A stretch of 64,000 nucleotides of DNA from Antennarius striatus (GCF_040054535.1 NC_090777.1:15616501-15680500), one strand, 5' to 3'; positions 49,601 to 62,739 are shown, numbered from the stretch's first letter. A program made the numbers and translations. The notes: generated from the sequence alone by a model not told the origin.

Positions 49601-52600
49601 TCACAACAGCCACCTCTTCTAGTCTTTGTTCTCTCTCATTTTCCTCGTTCATTAACTCTTCAAAGTACTCTTTCCATCTTCCCAGTACACTACTGGCCCC
49701 TGTCAATAGACTTCCATCCCTATCCTTAATCACCCTAACCTGCTGCACGTCCTTCCCATCTCTGTCTCTCTGTCTTGCCAACCGGTATAGATCAGTCTCT
49801 CCCTCCTTACTGGCCAACCTAGCATACAAGTCATCATAAGCCCCTTGTTTGGCCTTTGCCACCTCTACTTTCACCTTACGCTTCTCAGTCTTCTCTCAGT
49901 GTCCCACTTCTTCTTAGCTAACCTCTTTCTCTGTATACACTCCTGTACCTCCTCATTCCACCACCGAGTCTCCTTATCTACTTTCCTTCCAGATGACACA
50001 CTAAGTACTCTCTTACCTGTCTCCCTGATCACATTAGCTGTAGTTGTCCAGTCATCTGGAAGCACCTCCTGACCACCCAGAGCCTGTCTTAACTCCTGCC
50101 TAAAAGTCATGCAACACTCTTCGCTTTTCAGCTTCCACCATTTCGTCCTCTGCTCTGCCTTTGCCCTCTTCATCTTCCTCACCACCAGAGTCATCCTACA
50201 CACCACCATCCTATGCTGTTTGGCTACACTCTCATGTACCACTACTTTGCAGTCACTGATCTCCTTCAGATTACACCATCTACACAAGATGTAGTCTACC
50301 TGTGTGCTCCTACCTCCACGGTTATAGGTCACCCTATGTTCCTGCTTTTTCTGGAAGAAAGTATCACTACAGCCATTTCCATCCTTTTTGCAAAGTCAAC
50401 TACCATCTGTCCTTCCGCGTTCCTCTCCTGGATACCAAACCTGCCCATCACCTCCTCATCACCTCTGTTTCCTGCACCAACATGTCCATTGAAGTTTGCA
50501 CCAATGACAACTCTCTCACTTCTAGTTATGTTCTGCATCACTTCATCAAAGTCCAACGAGAATTTCTCCTTCTCCTCCAGCTCACATCCTACCTGTGGAG
50601 CATACCCAATAACAACATTGAACATCACACCTTCTATTTCTAGCTTCAGACTCATCACTCTATCTGACACTCTTTTTACCTCCAGGACATTCCTAACAAA
50701 CTCCTCCAAGATAACTCCTTCTCCATTTCTCTTCCTATCGACACCATGATAGAACAACTTGATCCCTGCTCCTAAACTTCTAGCCTTGCTACCTTTCCAC
50801 CTGGTCTCCTGGACACACAGTATGTCTACCTTCCTTCTCTGCATCATGTCAACCAACTCTCTACCTTTTCCTGTCATAGTTCCAACATTCAACGTCCCTA
50901 CTCTCAGTCCTATACTCTTGGCGCTCCTCTTCTCTCTCTTCCTACGAACACACTTTCCTCCTCTCCTTCTTCGACCAACAGTAGTCCAATTTCCACTGGC
51001 ACCCTGTAGGTCAACAGCATCGATGGCGGTCGTTGTTAACCCAGGCCTCGACCGATCCGGTATGGAAGTCATAGGTTTGATTTGCATGTTTGATTTGGCA
51101 AGTTTTACGCCGGATGCCCTTCCTGACTCAACCCTCTGTATTTATCCGGGCTTGGGACCGGCACAATAAGACTCTGGCTTGTGTTCTCTTGTGGATACAT
51201 TAGTGATGCAGTGGACGTACTTGACTGTAATGGGTTTGCCGTCGGTGAGACCAGCACCCTCTATGGTGAAGCTGCAGTCCTGCAGCGCCTCTGGTAAAGG
51301 GTTCAACAAGGTCAGATCCACCGTCACAGACTGGTTCACTGTGGCCTCTCCCACCAGCTGCAGGATGATGAAACAGGCGTGATCAGTTACTATGTAGTGT
51401 GATGTAAGTTCATCTAATAGTAAACCTGTACAATTAAATTAAGGTTTTCATCATTACACCACCCCTATATCTGAGCTTGACTTTCTGAAACACTGAATCA
51501 CTCTGTTCACTATCCATACCTTGATCTCTATATCTGGCTCATCCAGAACAACAGTCTTCTCAGCCTTTTGGTAATCTATGGTCTGCTTGTCAATGGTGAT
51601 GGCCGAGAGGTGGATCAGTCTGTCAGAGGTGATCGCTGATCCATAACGGTCATATTCCAGCCTCATGGAAATACGCCTTTCTGAAACCACACATGAGGAT
51701 TAAGTGACAATATCTTCCTCTACAATGGTGCCTGAAAGACTGAATAAATTTGCTAACAACAGAAAGTATAGTTGTCTTTTTTAATTTAAATTAATTAATT
51801 GATTAATTAATTAAATTTAATTTTAATTTTTAAACCATCAACATACAACAACCTGAGACTTCCATGTGGTTGCTATATACTTCCTGGAAATGCACAGAGC
51901 TACCTCAAAAATTTTCTTTTGAGAATTCCTCAATGGTGTATTGATGACTGTCAAGTTCCCTAATAAATACATTTGTGGATCAAATGGGAAGTGAAATCCC
52001 ACAAGATTTTCCATAATACCAGAGAAGCTGTGCTAAAAGCTGTTAAGCCTGTTACATGACCAGATACAAAAACGTTCAATCGTTCGATTTGTTACGTCAC
52101 AAATTGAAACCGTGACGTAACATAATATAGCTATTGATGCAGGAAGCATTTGTTTTCCAGATTCTAGGATCTGGTTGGGTTAGGGAAGACCACTATGTAT
52201 ATGTAGAGACCTGAAAAAGTGTGGTTTTCATAATATCAGACTTCATACCAAACATATGAAAACAAATGTATTGGTATTATAAACCAAGCGCACCCAGCGT
52301 AGTCAAAAATCATCGTGGTGACGTAATGACTTTGTGTTGGCAAATCATGGATTGCGTTGGGCGGACATTGTGAAGCCGTAGATGAATGTTAGCAGGCTAA
52401 CTGGAGAAATAAAACAAACTAATCGTAAGATTGCGAAAGGAGCTAATGTGAAAGGAAAAGACACCTGTCAAAAGAGCAAGTGGAAAAGAAATTTTTAGAG
52501 AAGTGATAGTTCTGTTACCTGACTACATGAACAGAACTGTATGTAGTTACTTAAAGACCATTTTTGTCAGATGCCTGAGGAGCATTTTGTATACTACATC

Positions 52601-55600
52601 GATTATCCCATTCCAAACGGAAACCATAGCTGGACAGACTATTCATGCTACCCAGCCAGTTTCACTCAGAAATCGTTGCCGTTTTCTTTGTCGTTCCTCC
52701 TGTTTGGACTTTCTGCTCAAAACCATGAAAATTGTTGGAACAGTTATGACACTCTAAAATTATGTTAACTGGATACGTTAACAATACGCCATATTGTTCA
52801 TGTGATTCCTTCTGTCTTAGTCAAACATAGCGGTTTATATCCTTTGATTGTGATGGACCTCATGTTGTTGTGTGGGGAACTCCCGATGCTTTATTCACCA
52901 GGACCGAACTCACAGTCCGGCTTCGCCAGACCGTAACGCCAAAGCGGCCTTCGCATTCGTCTGTCCCACACACATGGAGCCGTTACAGCTTTGTCAGACA
53001 CAGCGGTTTGTTTTCTTGTGACAGCGAAGAAAAAAAAGAAAACAAAGTCTGATATTATTGTTTTATCATGGAATTTCCATGGGATCCTGCTAGTTGAAGT
53101 ATATGAAATTTAAATTAAAATAAAAAAAAGAAGTCTGCCAGAGCTCTGCATCAATTAAAAGATTCAAGTCTGACTCCCATTACTCTCTGGTTTTATACAA
53201 ACTTGGTTTTGAAACTCCATCCATCAATAGATAGATAAAATGAACCCAGTTACACTTCCCTCATGAAGAAGCATTTATGTCACTTCACACAGGTAAAGAC
53301 ATCGCAGGACCCAAAGTAGTTAAGATAGGACCCGAGCTGCAGATAACAGAAGTATCTGTAGGACAAATCAAACTTCCTTCTTAACTGTTCAAAGGACATC
53401 AAGTATGGTTGTCTTGAGATAATTAAACACTCTGTGACATAAAGTCATTGTACTAGGATGAGAGCTAACCTGACAAATAAACAAAGTTCCCCCGTGGCTT
53501 CACTCAGTAATATAGTATGGTCGACACTTTGATAGTGGAATAATAGAAAACAACAAGAGAAAGAATGGAAAAATGTGAACTTGTAACCGCTATTGACACA
53601 CTCACCATACTGAATCCCCCTCAGAAATTCTGTCACCATCTTCATTATACAGGTTTTCTATTTTGAGGTTGGCATCACTGTCGTGTGCTGATCCGAAGTT
53701 AGTAACCACTCGACACGGGATGCCCAGGGCTCGGGACACTGGAGGAGGGACAGGAGAGCCATACTTCATCACACCTGCTGCCACTAGGGCTCATGCTGTG
53801 GTTAGTGTCTGTCATCAACACTGACCACACATCACTTAGAGGTGTCACATGGGTTTGATGGTCAGAAAGACATGAGATTAGATTCTAAAGTTGGGATTTT
53901 GATAAAAGGTTCAGAAGTGAAGTGGGGCTCCGTATGTGTTCCATACTGTACTCCAACCTGTGCAGGCAACAGCAGCAAAGACCCAACACTGTCCGTAGCG
54001 GACAGGCCCATTTTCTGCCCACTGCTGCAAAATGTCTGCGCTGCCGATCCACATTCCCGGATGGACCCCACCGGAATATTCCTCCCATTCTCCCACCAGC
54101 ACACCCCTGTCATCATTACTGTTGATCTGTGGACACACAGGAGAGAGGATAGCAGACAATACAAAGAGGAAGAGGAACAGAGGAGGGTTTAAAGGTGTTT
54201 TACCACGTTTCATCGTTCATTGGTGAATCGATTTTAAACCATTATGTACAAGGTTTTTTTTCGGATTCTCTGAAATCTTGCTGTCTGCAAGCAACTTTCA
54301 TGGAATAAGTTTAATTAATGTTCATTATTTTTATGACAATTTTGGCTTATTTGAAACAAATCTTTCCTCCGACACGGTTCCCCCAAATAACCAAAGATTT
54401 CTGAAGAGTTCCTGATTATTCCCATCACATTTTCACCACACATCTCGGAGGTCTAGCTATGCCACATACTGAATACAAACAGCAAACTCTGACATGTGTA
54501 GTGCAATGAAGCATACGTTTTTTTCTGCACTGCTCTTGACTATATGTCCAAAATATATTTGGTTGATTGATTCAGAGAGAATGGACACTGATAGAAAATG
54601 AACTGCTCCACATGGGTCCTTAAAAAGAGCAACATGCCCAGAAAAGGTCATATTCAAAGTGCAAATTAGATTCTTAAATTAGTTTATAAAACATAGCACC
54701 TGATTTTCCAGACATGGATTGTAATGCATTGGGGGATAGAGCATGAATTGCCAGGACAAGATGTTTGTAATGTTGGCTTTGCATGCATGCATTCTTAATA
54801 GGTTACATAGCTTCAGCAGAAAAACACACCAACACTATAATTTATTAGACCAATCTTTGCTGGTTGCTTGAAATGAGGACTTCACAAATGGTTCTAAATT
54901 CTCTCTTAAATGAATTTTTTCATCACAAAAGTTGCCCAGGGAGAAGGGAAGGCCTCAAAAGCACGAGGGGTCCCCAAGTGGAGCAATGGAATATAAAGGA
55001 GCAGAAAGAGGCTTTTCATTTGCACCATGGTAATCTCTGCGTGCGGGGCTAGGATATCGGGTAGTCACTGGGCGGTTAAATGAAATCCACTGCTTCTCAA
55101 CTCTTTCCAAAGCCTTTCATACAGACCTACCATTGCACTCAGCACCCTGCTCACGTAGATAGGATTTCTCCTGGCAGAGCAGTCCTTGTCAGCATCAGAT
55201 ACAAATTTCGGGTTGGCATCCAGGATCATCAGACAGATATCCAGTATACGTGGATCAAACTACAAACAAAGCAGAGAGGTGATGATTCTTGGAGCACTAA
55301 GGATTTGTGTCTGATCTACTTCTCTTTCAAGATTCAGATTGCTTGAACAAATGTAAAGGAAGGAAGTGATTAAATGTAACTGGATATTAAAATAGTGTAA
55401 TGTTAATTCTCAATGCAGATGTACTCAAAGATAGCGTTTTACTGAACTTCAGTGTACCTGTGCAAAGTTCCAGGGCGTCCCTTTGATTCGTTTGTGTGTT
55501 CCTCTGAAGATCTGTCCATGCTGTTCTAAAACATACTCGTGTCTCTTTTTCTTACTGGACATGTAAACAGCATCTCCTGTAAATCAGCATCGACAAAGCA

Positions 55601-56588
55601 CCAACACATAATACCAGCTTGATATCATAATCTACCGTGTTTTAAATATTTACACGTTTTTTTATGTAGGAGTTTATATCTTACATGTAGTTATGCAAAG
55701 AGGATGAACACAATGATCATGATCACAGAAAACAAGCTGTGTACTCACTGGGGCACCAAGCATTAAAAAGAAGGAAGAACTCTCCCAGAACGGTCGTCTG
55801 GCCCACTTGGTCCAGAGACAGAGAATACAACCCTATGGGTGCATTGGGTGAGGAGCTGATTGATACAGACACTGTGTTTCCAGAAGGATCACTGGTGGCA
55901 GATGCACTCCACTCAGTCTCTGCTGTGGACTCAGAAAGACCAAAAGTGGCCTTAGTGTCTGATTCTTTTCTAGGTAAGGGTCCTTCAGAGACAGAGATGA
56001 CGGAATGTTAGGACAGACACAGTTGATGCCCTCATACGAAGAGAATAAACTCAGCCCAAATATGCAAGTTTTCATGCATAGATGCAGTGGATCATTGTGA
56101 AACAAGAGGCGTACCAGTTTCAACAGTCAGTGTGAAGCTTTTCTCGTCTGGGTGAAAGTTCCTGTTGTCAGCTTTCAGGTGGATAATGATGTTGAAGGGC
56201 TGTCCCCGTCTAACAATCAAACGCTTCTCTCCAAACAGGTCCGTGTGGTGGCTGCTGCTGTTGCTCTTAATGTCCAGATCGCAGTGATCAATATCTAATA
56301 CTGTGTGTGGAGAAAGAAGCTGATCTTCAATAAAAACTCCATCACACAACTATAAATTAATACTGACTCAACCTAATAAAATTATTTAAACATTGTCTCT
56401 GTAAACCGATTAAAAAAAGATGCAATGTCTCCGTTTGTAGATCAGATGTCTTCTTGTTCATCAAATTTCACACTCTCAGATACTACATAGATGTCACATC
56501 TTCATTTATAAATAATGTAATACCCCACTGATCACACCCAACCGTGTTCACTGTGAGAGTACTTGTTCTTTTCCTTACCTTGACTCAT
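46668..56588 (-). CDS. tgm2-like: Transglutaminase 2-like gene, exons 8-10 not found
   Basis: Coding exons in order: 56588-56579, 56294-56115, 55982-55749, 55576-55458, 55259-55131, 54126-53958, 53738-53606, then 51680-51520, 51357-51220, 46815-46668 (stop TGA). Sizes and phases of the first seven mirror human TGM2 exons 1-7; the last three mirror exons 11-13. Protein starts [16 protein letters not shown]-terminal beta-sandwich ([23 protein letters not shown]); catalytic core with [19 protein letters not shown], transition-state Trp (residue 238, VGEWEEY) and active-site Cys (residue 271, [14 protein letters not shown]). C-terminal barrels: [20 protein letters not shown] and [16 protein letters not shown]. 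Family role: calcium-dependent protein crosslinking by Gln-Lys isopeptide bonds, also GTP binding. Missing: the FHCWVESW block with catalytic His, the catalytic Asp block and about 170 residues. Exon 7 (phase 2) cannot join exon 11 in frame: the joint makes TGA. Either broken or incomplete here. No signal peptide, as expected. Confidence 0.9.
47932..48639 (+). mobile_element. Solo-LTR-like insert inside the LINE
   Basis: Begins TGTGGTGGAAAG and ends ...AGAAACA (the TG...CA rule), about 708 bp. It has a TATA-like tatataaag at 48351-48359 and AATAAA at 48591-48596, spaced about 240 bp as in a retroviral or LTR-retrotransposon LTR (U3, R, U5). It interrupts the LINE RT just after the SESREQVEE block; about 95 bp of LINE is lost at the site and no target duplication is visible, so the ends are provisional. 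No internal gag/pol is present. It could also be another element type. Confidence 0.45.
49087..49232. mobile_element. 146-bp insert in the LINE with 16-bp target duplication
   Basis: Flanking copies agtactgttttttggc (49071-49086) and agtactcttttttggc (49233-49248) differ at one base. The LINE RT reading ([12 protein letters not shown] / [13 protein letters not shown]) is continuous once the insert and one flank copy are ignored. The insert matches nothing else in the window and is open in one + strand frame throughout ([20 protein letters not shown] and onward). Such a duplication suggests target-primed insertion, but there is no A-rich tail. Confidence 0.6.
51681..53605 (-). other. tgm intron where exons 8-10 are expected; none found
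   Basis: Read on both strands for the FHCWVESW, YDGWQA, KYD.PFVF.EVNAD and MRIRVG-type blocks; none seen. 51779-51830 is a (TTAA)n palindromic tract. 52290-53030 is more GC- and CpG-rich than the surroundings, with short + strand frames (52503-52757, 52571-52768) that match no family I recognise; it may be an inserted element that replaced the exons. Confidence 0.55.
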
Positions 56589-58851
56589 CTCAGCAGTGAG
56601 TTTCCTGTCCCTTGACTTGTGTGTGAAAAAAGAAACTTCAGCTGCAGCCTCTTGGTAACGTTTGATGGTCCTGCCGTGCCACTGGGTGTACTTGTAGGAA
56701 TGCGAAACCAGATCTTGACGCCACCCTCTGTCTATTTGTGTCATCACTCATTCCGTTTTTAGTCAAGAGGAGCAAGAGATCGCTCATTATTTTCACCAGA
56801 AGATATTGTGAAAGATTACTAGAAATACTGTCATCGTGTGACAAAAAAAGGTGCTTTTTCTGCAAATTTGTAGGAATGTTGCACAATGTTTACATACTTT
56901 GTTTCATTTTATGAATCACACAATAAACACTTAAAGAAAGCAACATTAAACTTAATCATAGATTTATTTATTTTCAGCTGCAACATTGTGTTTATCAATG
57001 CATAATGCAACATTGACAACTATTACAATTCAAAATGAATCAAAAATTGATATATGACTCTTGACAGTTTATAATGCAACACAGGAAACTACACATTGTG
57101 CAGTAGCAATTTTATGCAACATGTAGTTTTTTTTCTCTCTTGAAAATCATGAAAGAAATTCGTGATTTTCATATCAGGATTGTTGTCGTGTTCTGAGTTA
57201 CTGGAGGAAGATGTAAATGGGCTGTGAAACTACAACTTCACACACTGTTCAGAACTGAAAAACAGATTTGCTGTTCGGTGTGCACAGAAACTGTGGAAGG
57301 AAGTGAAGCCTCAGCGCAGTCTGGAGACATTTCCTCAATTTACTGCAATTTGTGTGGTCCCATCCAAAAAAGTATGACTAATAAATACTTATACAATCAA
57401 ACGTTCTGAAAAAACTAACACGAAGAAAGAAAATACTGACCTCACAGTTGAAAAGACAATATTTAACAGAATGAAAACAGGAAAAACAGGGAAAAAATCA
57501 AGTAAGCAATAAAAATGTAATATAAAGAAGACCATGGATGAGCAGTGTCATGAAAAATTAGTGGCATTAAAATAAAACAATCAGAGGATGACATGACCTC
57601 AGTTCAACAACATCCTGTTGAATATTGTATATTTCACACCATAACTTGTTAAAAAACAAAACAAAAAAAAAACATTAAAAATAATTTAAAAAATCAGAAA
57701 ATACTTTAATATGATTGTCATTTTCATGAAACATTGAGCAGAAAGGAACCATTAGTGAACCGTCATCAATAGTCAGTGGTTTTTCCTGTCATAATTTTTC
57801 TTATGTACTGTTTTTTTTAGCATGCAGTACTTTATGTATTACTTGTTTATTATAATATCTATTATTTATTAGTACTTTATGCAAGTAGATTCTGAATTAT
57901 AAAAATTCTCATATTAAAATGAACATAGTGGTCTGTTCCTTCTGTAAAATTATTAAACAGATGACCATTGAATCAAATTGAACCAGACAATGTGTATTAA
58001 AAATAAATAAATATAAAGTAAGTTTGGAGAAGATCAAATACCTTTACAATATATCGATCACCACCATTTAAAGAATTTTACCCATGTAATTAAGTTTGAG
58101 TTTGAGTTTCAAGCTCAACCTGGTTTATGTCAACAGGGCAGCTCAACAGCTCAGTACCCTGAACTCTGTTAAGTTTCCTATATGATCTTGTAACCATAAC
58201 AACACAGTTCAGTCACTGTCAGAAAAATTCCATACAGTTACAGGAAACACCATGCTTAATCAGAAATGAAAATGAGCATAAAGAACTTGACTTCCATCCA
58301 CTGACCTGGTCTTCTCAGTGACAGATGATGGTCCTGTGTGTTTGCACCACACACCATTGATTTCAATGAAAAAAATGAATTTACAATCTTTTTCCTCAAT
58401 CCCTGCATGTCAATAATATTACAATTTATAAAGTGCAGATGATCCCGAAAGCACATTTAACAGTATGCCACACTTGCATGTGTATCATTTCATACTTTAA
58501 ATGGAAAAATCACCTGGCAGTTGCTGGGCAATGTATAGTCAAAGTTTCATTAACAGTGTGGTAAGTCCAGAAGAGACAGTTAACATTCAGTCTGTTGAGT
58601 TCAGGTGTTTTTTTTAAGAACATTATCTTTATTTCCGAAGAGTTTTTTAATGTCTGAAAATATAGAGCAGCCGATGTTTTGTTCTTTGTCAACAGAGAAC
58701 ATCATTGGGGATGAAAAGGATTTGTTTGCTTCAAAAAGCCAGGATTCATAATCTGAGATTGTTTTAATACATCAGTAAAGTATGACCAACGATCATCCAT
58801 CAGCTATGTGGTCGTGACTTCTCTTTTCTACATCTGAATGACTGACATATG
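56589..58851. other. tgm 5' flank; no other gene recognised
   Basis: 56589 to about 56740 probably includes the 5' UTR and promoter of the transglutaminase gene; no TATA box or clear CpG island was seen. Beyond that, AT-rich sequence without supported exons. Confidence 0.45.
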
Positions 58852-59031
<180 letters not shown>

Positions 59032-59213
59032 AAACCATAATTTTTTCAATAAATCATTTAAAGCCAGACCTTGTGACCAGACACTTGAGACTGTTCACCA
59101 ACACTGAATAATGTTTTTCACTTGATGCCATCCGTTTGGATGAAGACCAGACAACAGGGCAGCGTAAGTGGACCTGTGACAACATTCAAGGTACAAATTA
59201 ATAAATTAATCTA

Positions 59214-59552
59214 CAGTAATCCCTCGCGCATCAACACGTGCGACTTCAACTCATCGCGGATTTTTAGTAGGTAGTCACGTGGTACCGTATTCTCGTGGCT
59301 GACGGCATCCGGAATGCGCTACGTTACGTGACTCTCGGACTTCCCTGAGACACAAAAGTGCTTTAAACAGTCGATAAGAGTGTGGTACAAGTAAATACAG
59401 ATAGAAGGTGTTTTAATATCAGTTTGCGGAGGGTTCATAAACATTTAAATTACCTTAAACAAAAAGATAAATAGTTTGTCGCTCTTTCGTGGAATTCGTT
59501 ATTCGCGTGTGGTTCCTGGAACGAGTTAACTGCGAATAACGAGGGTGCACTA
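59214..59552 (-). mobile_element. Tigger-like MITE, copy 4
   Basis: Inverted relative to copy 1: starts after TA with CAGTAATCCCTCGCGCATCA and ends GCGAATAACGAGGGTGCACT then TA-like ata. Internal blocks GACACAAAAGTGCTTTAAAC and AGATAGAAGGTGTTTTAATA are the reverse of copy 1. Confidence 0.8.
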
Positions 59553-62298
59553 TAATTCAATTACAGGTAGTCCTCAACATACAAACATTTGTCTTAGAAA
59601 CATTCAGAGATACAAACAAATGCGCGCTGCCATATTCGACTAGTCCTGTAGTTCCCCTTTCTGTCACATCCCCCTCTGAGCAGCACTGCTGTGTTGAAGG
59701 ATCTCCAACACTCAACTCCCCTTCTTGTTGCTGTTTTTTGTTGTCTCTGTGAGCATCTCAGAGCATCAGGCTACGTACAATGGATACTGTTGATCATAGA
59801 CTTTATTGTTGCTAATAGAGCAAAGGCTCGTGAAGATAGTGGTAGTGGCGATGATCTTTCTGATTACAACTCTGCCTCCGACCGACAATAACTCCTCCCT
59901 CCTGATTATTGTACAGTAACATGGTTTTATGTGTTTTTAACAGTTTTCTAGCGATTTTAAGAGTCAAATATTTGTGATGGACAGATGTTAAGTTGGGTGA
60001 AATAATGTAAACTTATTATTTTTCCATGTTTTTTCTATGAAAACCATTGTATAATCGAGAACGACTTAACTCAAAATGACCTGTACCTGTATTTTATTTT
60101 GTTACATGTTGTTTTTATGTCCTGTTATTGTTTCTGGTAAGTCAAGGAATAGTACTTTCATATTTGGAGTAGTAATGGCATTTAAATGACCTAAAATGGA
60201 ACTTACAGTCTAGCAATCAGTACAATCGTTGAGTCAGAGCAGCTTCCCTGAACTTTATTTCATTTTTTGTAGGTAGTGGTTTGTTTGTATTAGTGGCAGC
60301 AAAAGGAAATCATTACTTCAATTTATCAAATAGGTCTAATGTCATATTATTTATTTCTCCATGTCCTACTTTTGTTTATTATCTTTAGTTTAATTATATA
60401 TCACATCTAAGAAATTATAATTTCACCTTTTGCGTGGAATCCAGGGTTACACCTCTGTTGATTTGCCGATGATAATGTCACCACTCTGCAATGCAAAATA
60501 TAGGATAGTACATTATATATGATTAATTCATACAGGAACTGTTCATGGTTGATAATACTGATGATGTAAATGAATGGAAAGCCTGGAGATTTTAATTTTT
60601 CATCTGATCTCCTAAGAGGATATATCACTGGTCACTGCCTACACTGACTGTACATTTGAAAGTTCTTTATCCAAACCAGAGCACCATCAATGTAACCCCC
60701 TCAGCAGTTGAGGAATGAATGTCGCATCTCACGTTCTTCTAATAATAATACACAGGAAAATGTAAAAAGTAAAAATTTAAATTGCATTTCTAAATTAAAT
60801 TACATTTCTTTTTTATTTCTACAGCTTTCTCTACTTGCTATGACAAATGGTATTACTACTATTGTTATCTATACTACAAAATCTTTTAGATGGACGGACA
60901 AATAATATGGATTGTAAAAGAGTTTTGTCAAAAACAGAAGAGATATGAAGATCTACATGAAAATAAGGACATTTGAATATATGACAATAACTGGTACAAT
61001 GGAAAAAGTAAACTGCAAATATGTGATAGTGTAAACAGCCTGTGTCTGTCATTGCAGGTTAAGGTAGCAGAGAGTTCTGTGTTGAAGACATCATGTCAGC
61101 AGGCAGGAAACACTCCCTGTACAACTGCAAAGCTGAATGACTATCTGACAAAGAGCTTTGCTGTCCGTCCAGAGCGCGGTGGAGTGGGTAGTCAGGATCA
61201 CCCATGATGGTAAATGTTCAATGCCCGCTTTCCTTCATAGTCTCAAATGTGGCTGTGCTTTTACCAGAACCGACTAAAGGGCATTTATGGCATTGACACC
61301 ACAGCTTTTACTTTGATTACTTCCCCTGTGCAACATTTATTAAAACAACTGTAGTGAGAGCTAATCAATTAATCAAATTCATTGTTGCTAGGCGACAGGA
61401 ACAGAGTTCAGTGATGAAGGACACACCATTGCAGAACCGGTTCTTCAAAGGATGCAGCCCTGAACTGGGACACAGTTTTACCACACACACACCTCACCAG
61501 GTCATTTTGGCCTCTTGTACCTGAGAGTTATCCAGATGTGGAGAATTGGAGACAACACCTGGTTTCTTTCTGGCGACTGCTGGACAGCTGTTACTCCTCA
61601 GGCTGGGGGTCCGACAAAGTGGTGGATATGGCTTTGAATTCTGGGATACCAATGGAGCTGTGCAGCTGTGGTCTAAGCTGCTTAATAAGTTGATGCATTC
61701 TGCAGATAAGTTGGTGCTGTCTGCTAAAGCTGAAACACAATAGATGCATCCGCCATGTTAACTTAGCCTGCTCAAGGTGTAAATGTTGGACAGTTATTTC
61801 AACCCTCCATTCTGTATAAACGCAGAATAGAGTGTTATGACAGTGGTAAAGAATAGAGCTTAAAGAGAATTCTGAGTGTAGATGGTGTTAACAGTTTCAC
61901 TACAAGCAGATGCAGTTGTGTCACATTCACAATCCTATTTCTGCTTTGATTCCCGTAATTAAAAAGTCTATTGGTCCCAGCTAATTCCAAGGCAGAGCAA
62001 CAGTCAGACAAAATGTTTCAGTGTTAGTTAAAGTTGTTTGTTAAGTTGTGCTTTCTGATCTCACGCACAGAAGACAACTTGGTGACAGCAAAAAAGAGGA
62101 GTCTTAAGTCTTAAGAGGAAAACCAGTCCACCCTCCGTAGCTGATTTCTAATGGAGACAATATTTGACTTGAAAAGTAATGGAGTATCAAATATAGGGAG
62201 ATGGAACCCATATCAATAATGAAAGCATGCAGGAATGCTATGACAGGTCTTGCCAGCAAAATTATAATGTGAAACAAAAACTATCTGGAATGCACATA
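59553..62298. other. No gene recognised
   Basis: 59.56-60.09 kb, with a frame at 59691-59891 (ending DDLSDYNSASDRQ) and text similar to 33.6-33.7 kb (aagttgagtaaaatgatgta versus aagttgggtgaaataatgta), suggests another low-copy repeat. The rest shows no supported content. Confidence 0.4.
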
Positions 62299-62685
62299 CA
62301 GTAATCCCTCGCTTATTCGTGCTTCAAGATGCATGACCTCACTACATCATGGATTTGTAGTAGGTAGTCATGTGATATAGTACGCACATGCTGTTGGCTG
62401 ACAGCATCCGTGTGTGCACTGCGTTCTGAGAGTCACGGAACGCAGCACACTTCCGTGTCTTAAAGAAACACTTTTCTTTAATACAAAAGCGCTTTAAACA
62501 GGCTATCAGAGTGTGGGAAAAGGTCATACAGATATCAGGTGGTTTAATATCAGTATGAGGAAGGTTCATAAATTTTTTTAAATTACCGTAAAAAATTAAA
62601 TAAATAGTTTGTTGCTATATCACGGAAACTGGTTTTTCGCGGGTGGTCCTGGAACCCATTAACCACAAGTAACGAGGGATTACTG
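62299..62685 (-). mobile_element. Tigger-like MITE, copy 5
   Basis: 387 bp between TA dinucleotides, with termini CAGTAATCCCTCGCTTATTC and, reversed, CAGTAATCCCTCGTTACTTG, the best-preserved terminal repeats of the family here. Inverted relative to copy 1. Confidence 0.85.
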
Positions 62686-62739
62686 TACAGGATATGAAAA
62701 AAAACTCTGATGCTACTGAGATCAGAAGTCAACACTCAC

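Larger units (their letters stand above)
47300..51202 (-). mobile_element. RTE-type LINE, near full length, in the last tgm intron
   Basis: Flanked by a perfect 15-bp target duplication TGATGCAGTGGACGT (47285-47299 and 51203-51217). The - strand encodes, in order: APE-type endonuclease ([59 protein letters not shown]), a linker ([16 protein letters not shown]), reverse transcriptase ([49 protein letters not shown]) and a C-terminal region ([31 protein letters not shown]). Order and single-ORF layout fit RTE/RTE-X (Expander-like) elements. The 3' end is an (AAG)n-type tail. Several frameshifts, two insertions and a deletion make it inactive; catalytic FADD is intact. Same orientation as the host gene. 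Confidence 0.92.

Noticed and set aside
50213..51169. + strand frames of 113-178 residues
   Set aside because: Antisense of the LINE endonuclease/linker; Ser/Leu-rich composition is typical of antisense frames.
53862..54213. + and alternative - strand frames over transglutaminase exon 6
   Set aside because: Shadows of the exon encoding RYGQCWVF.
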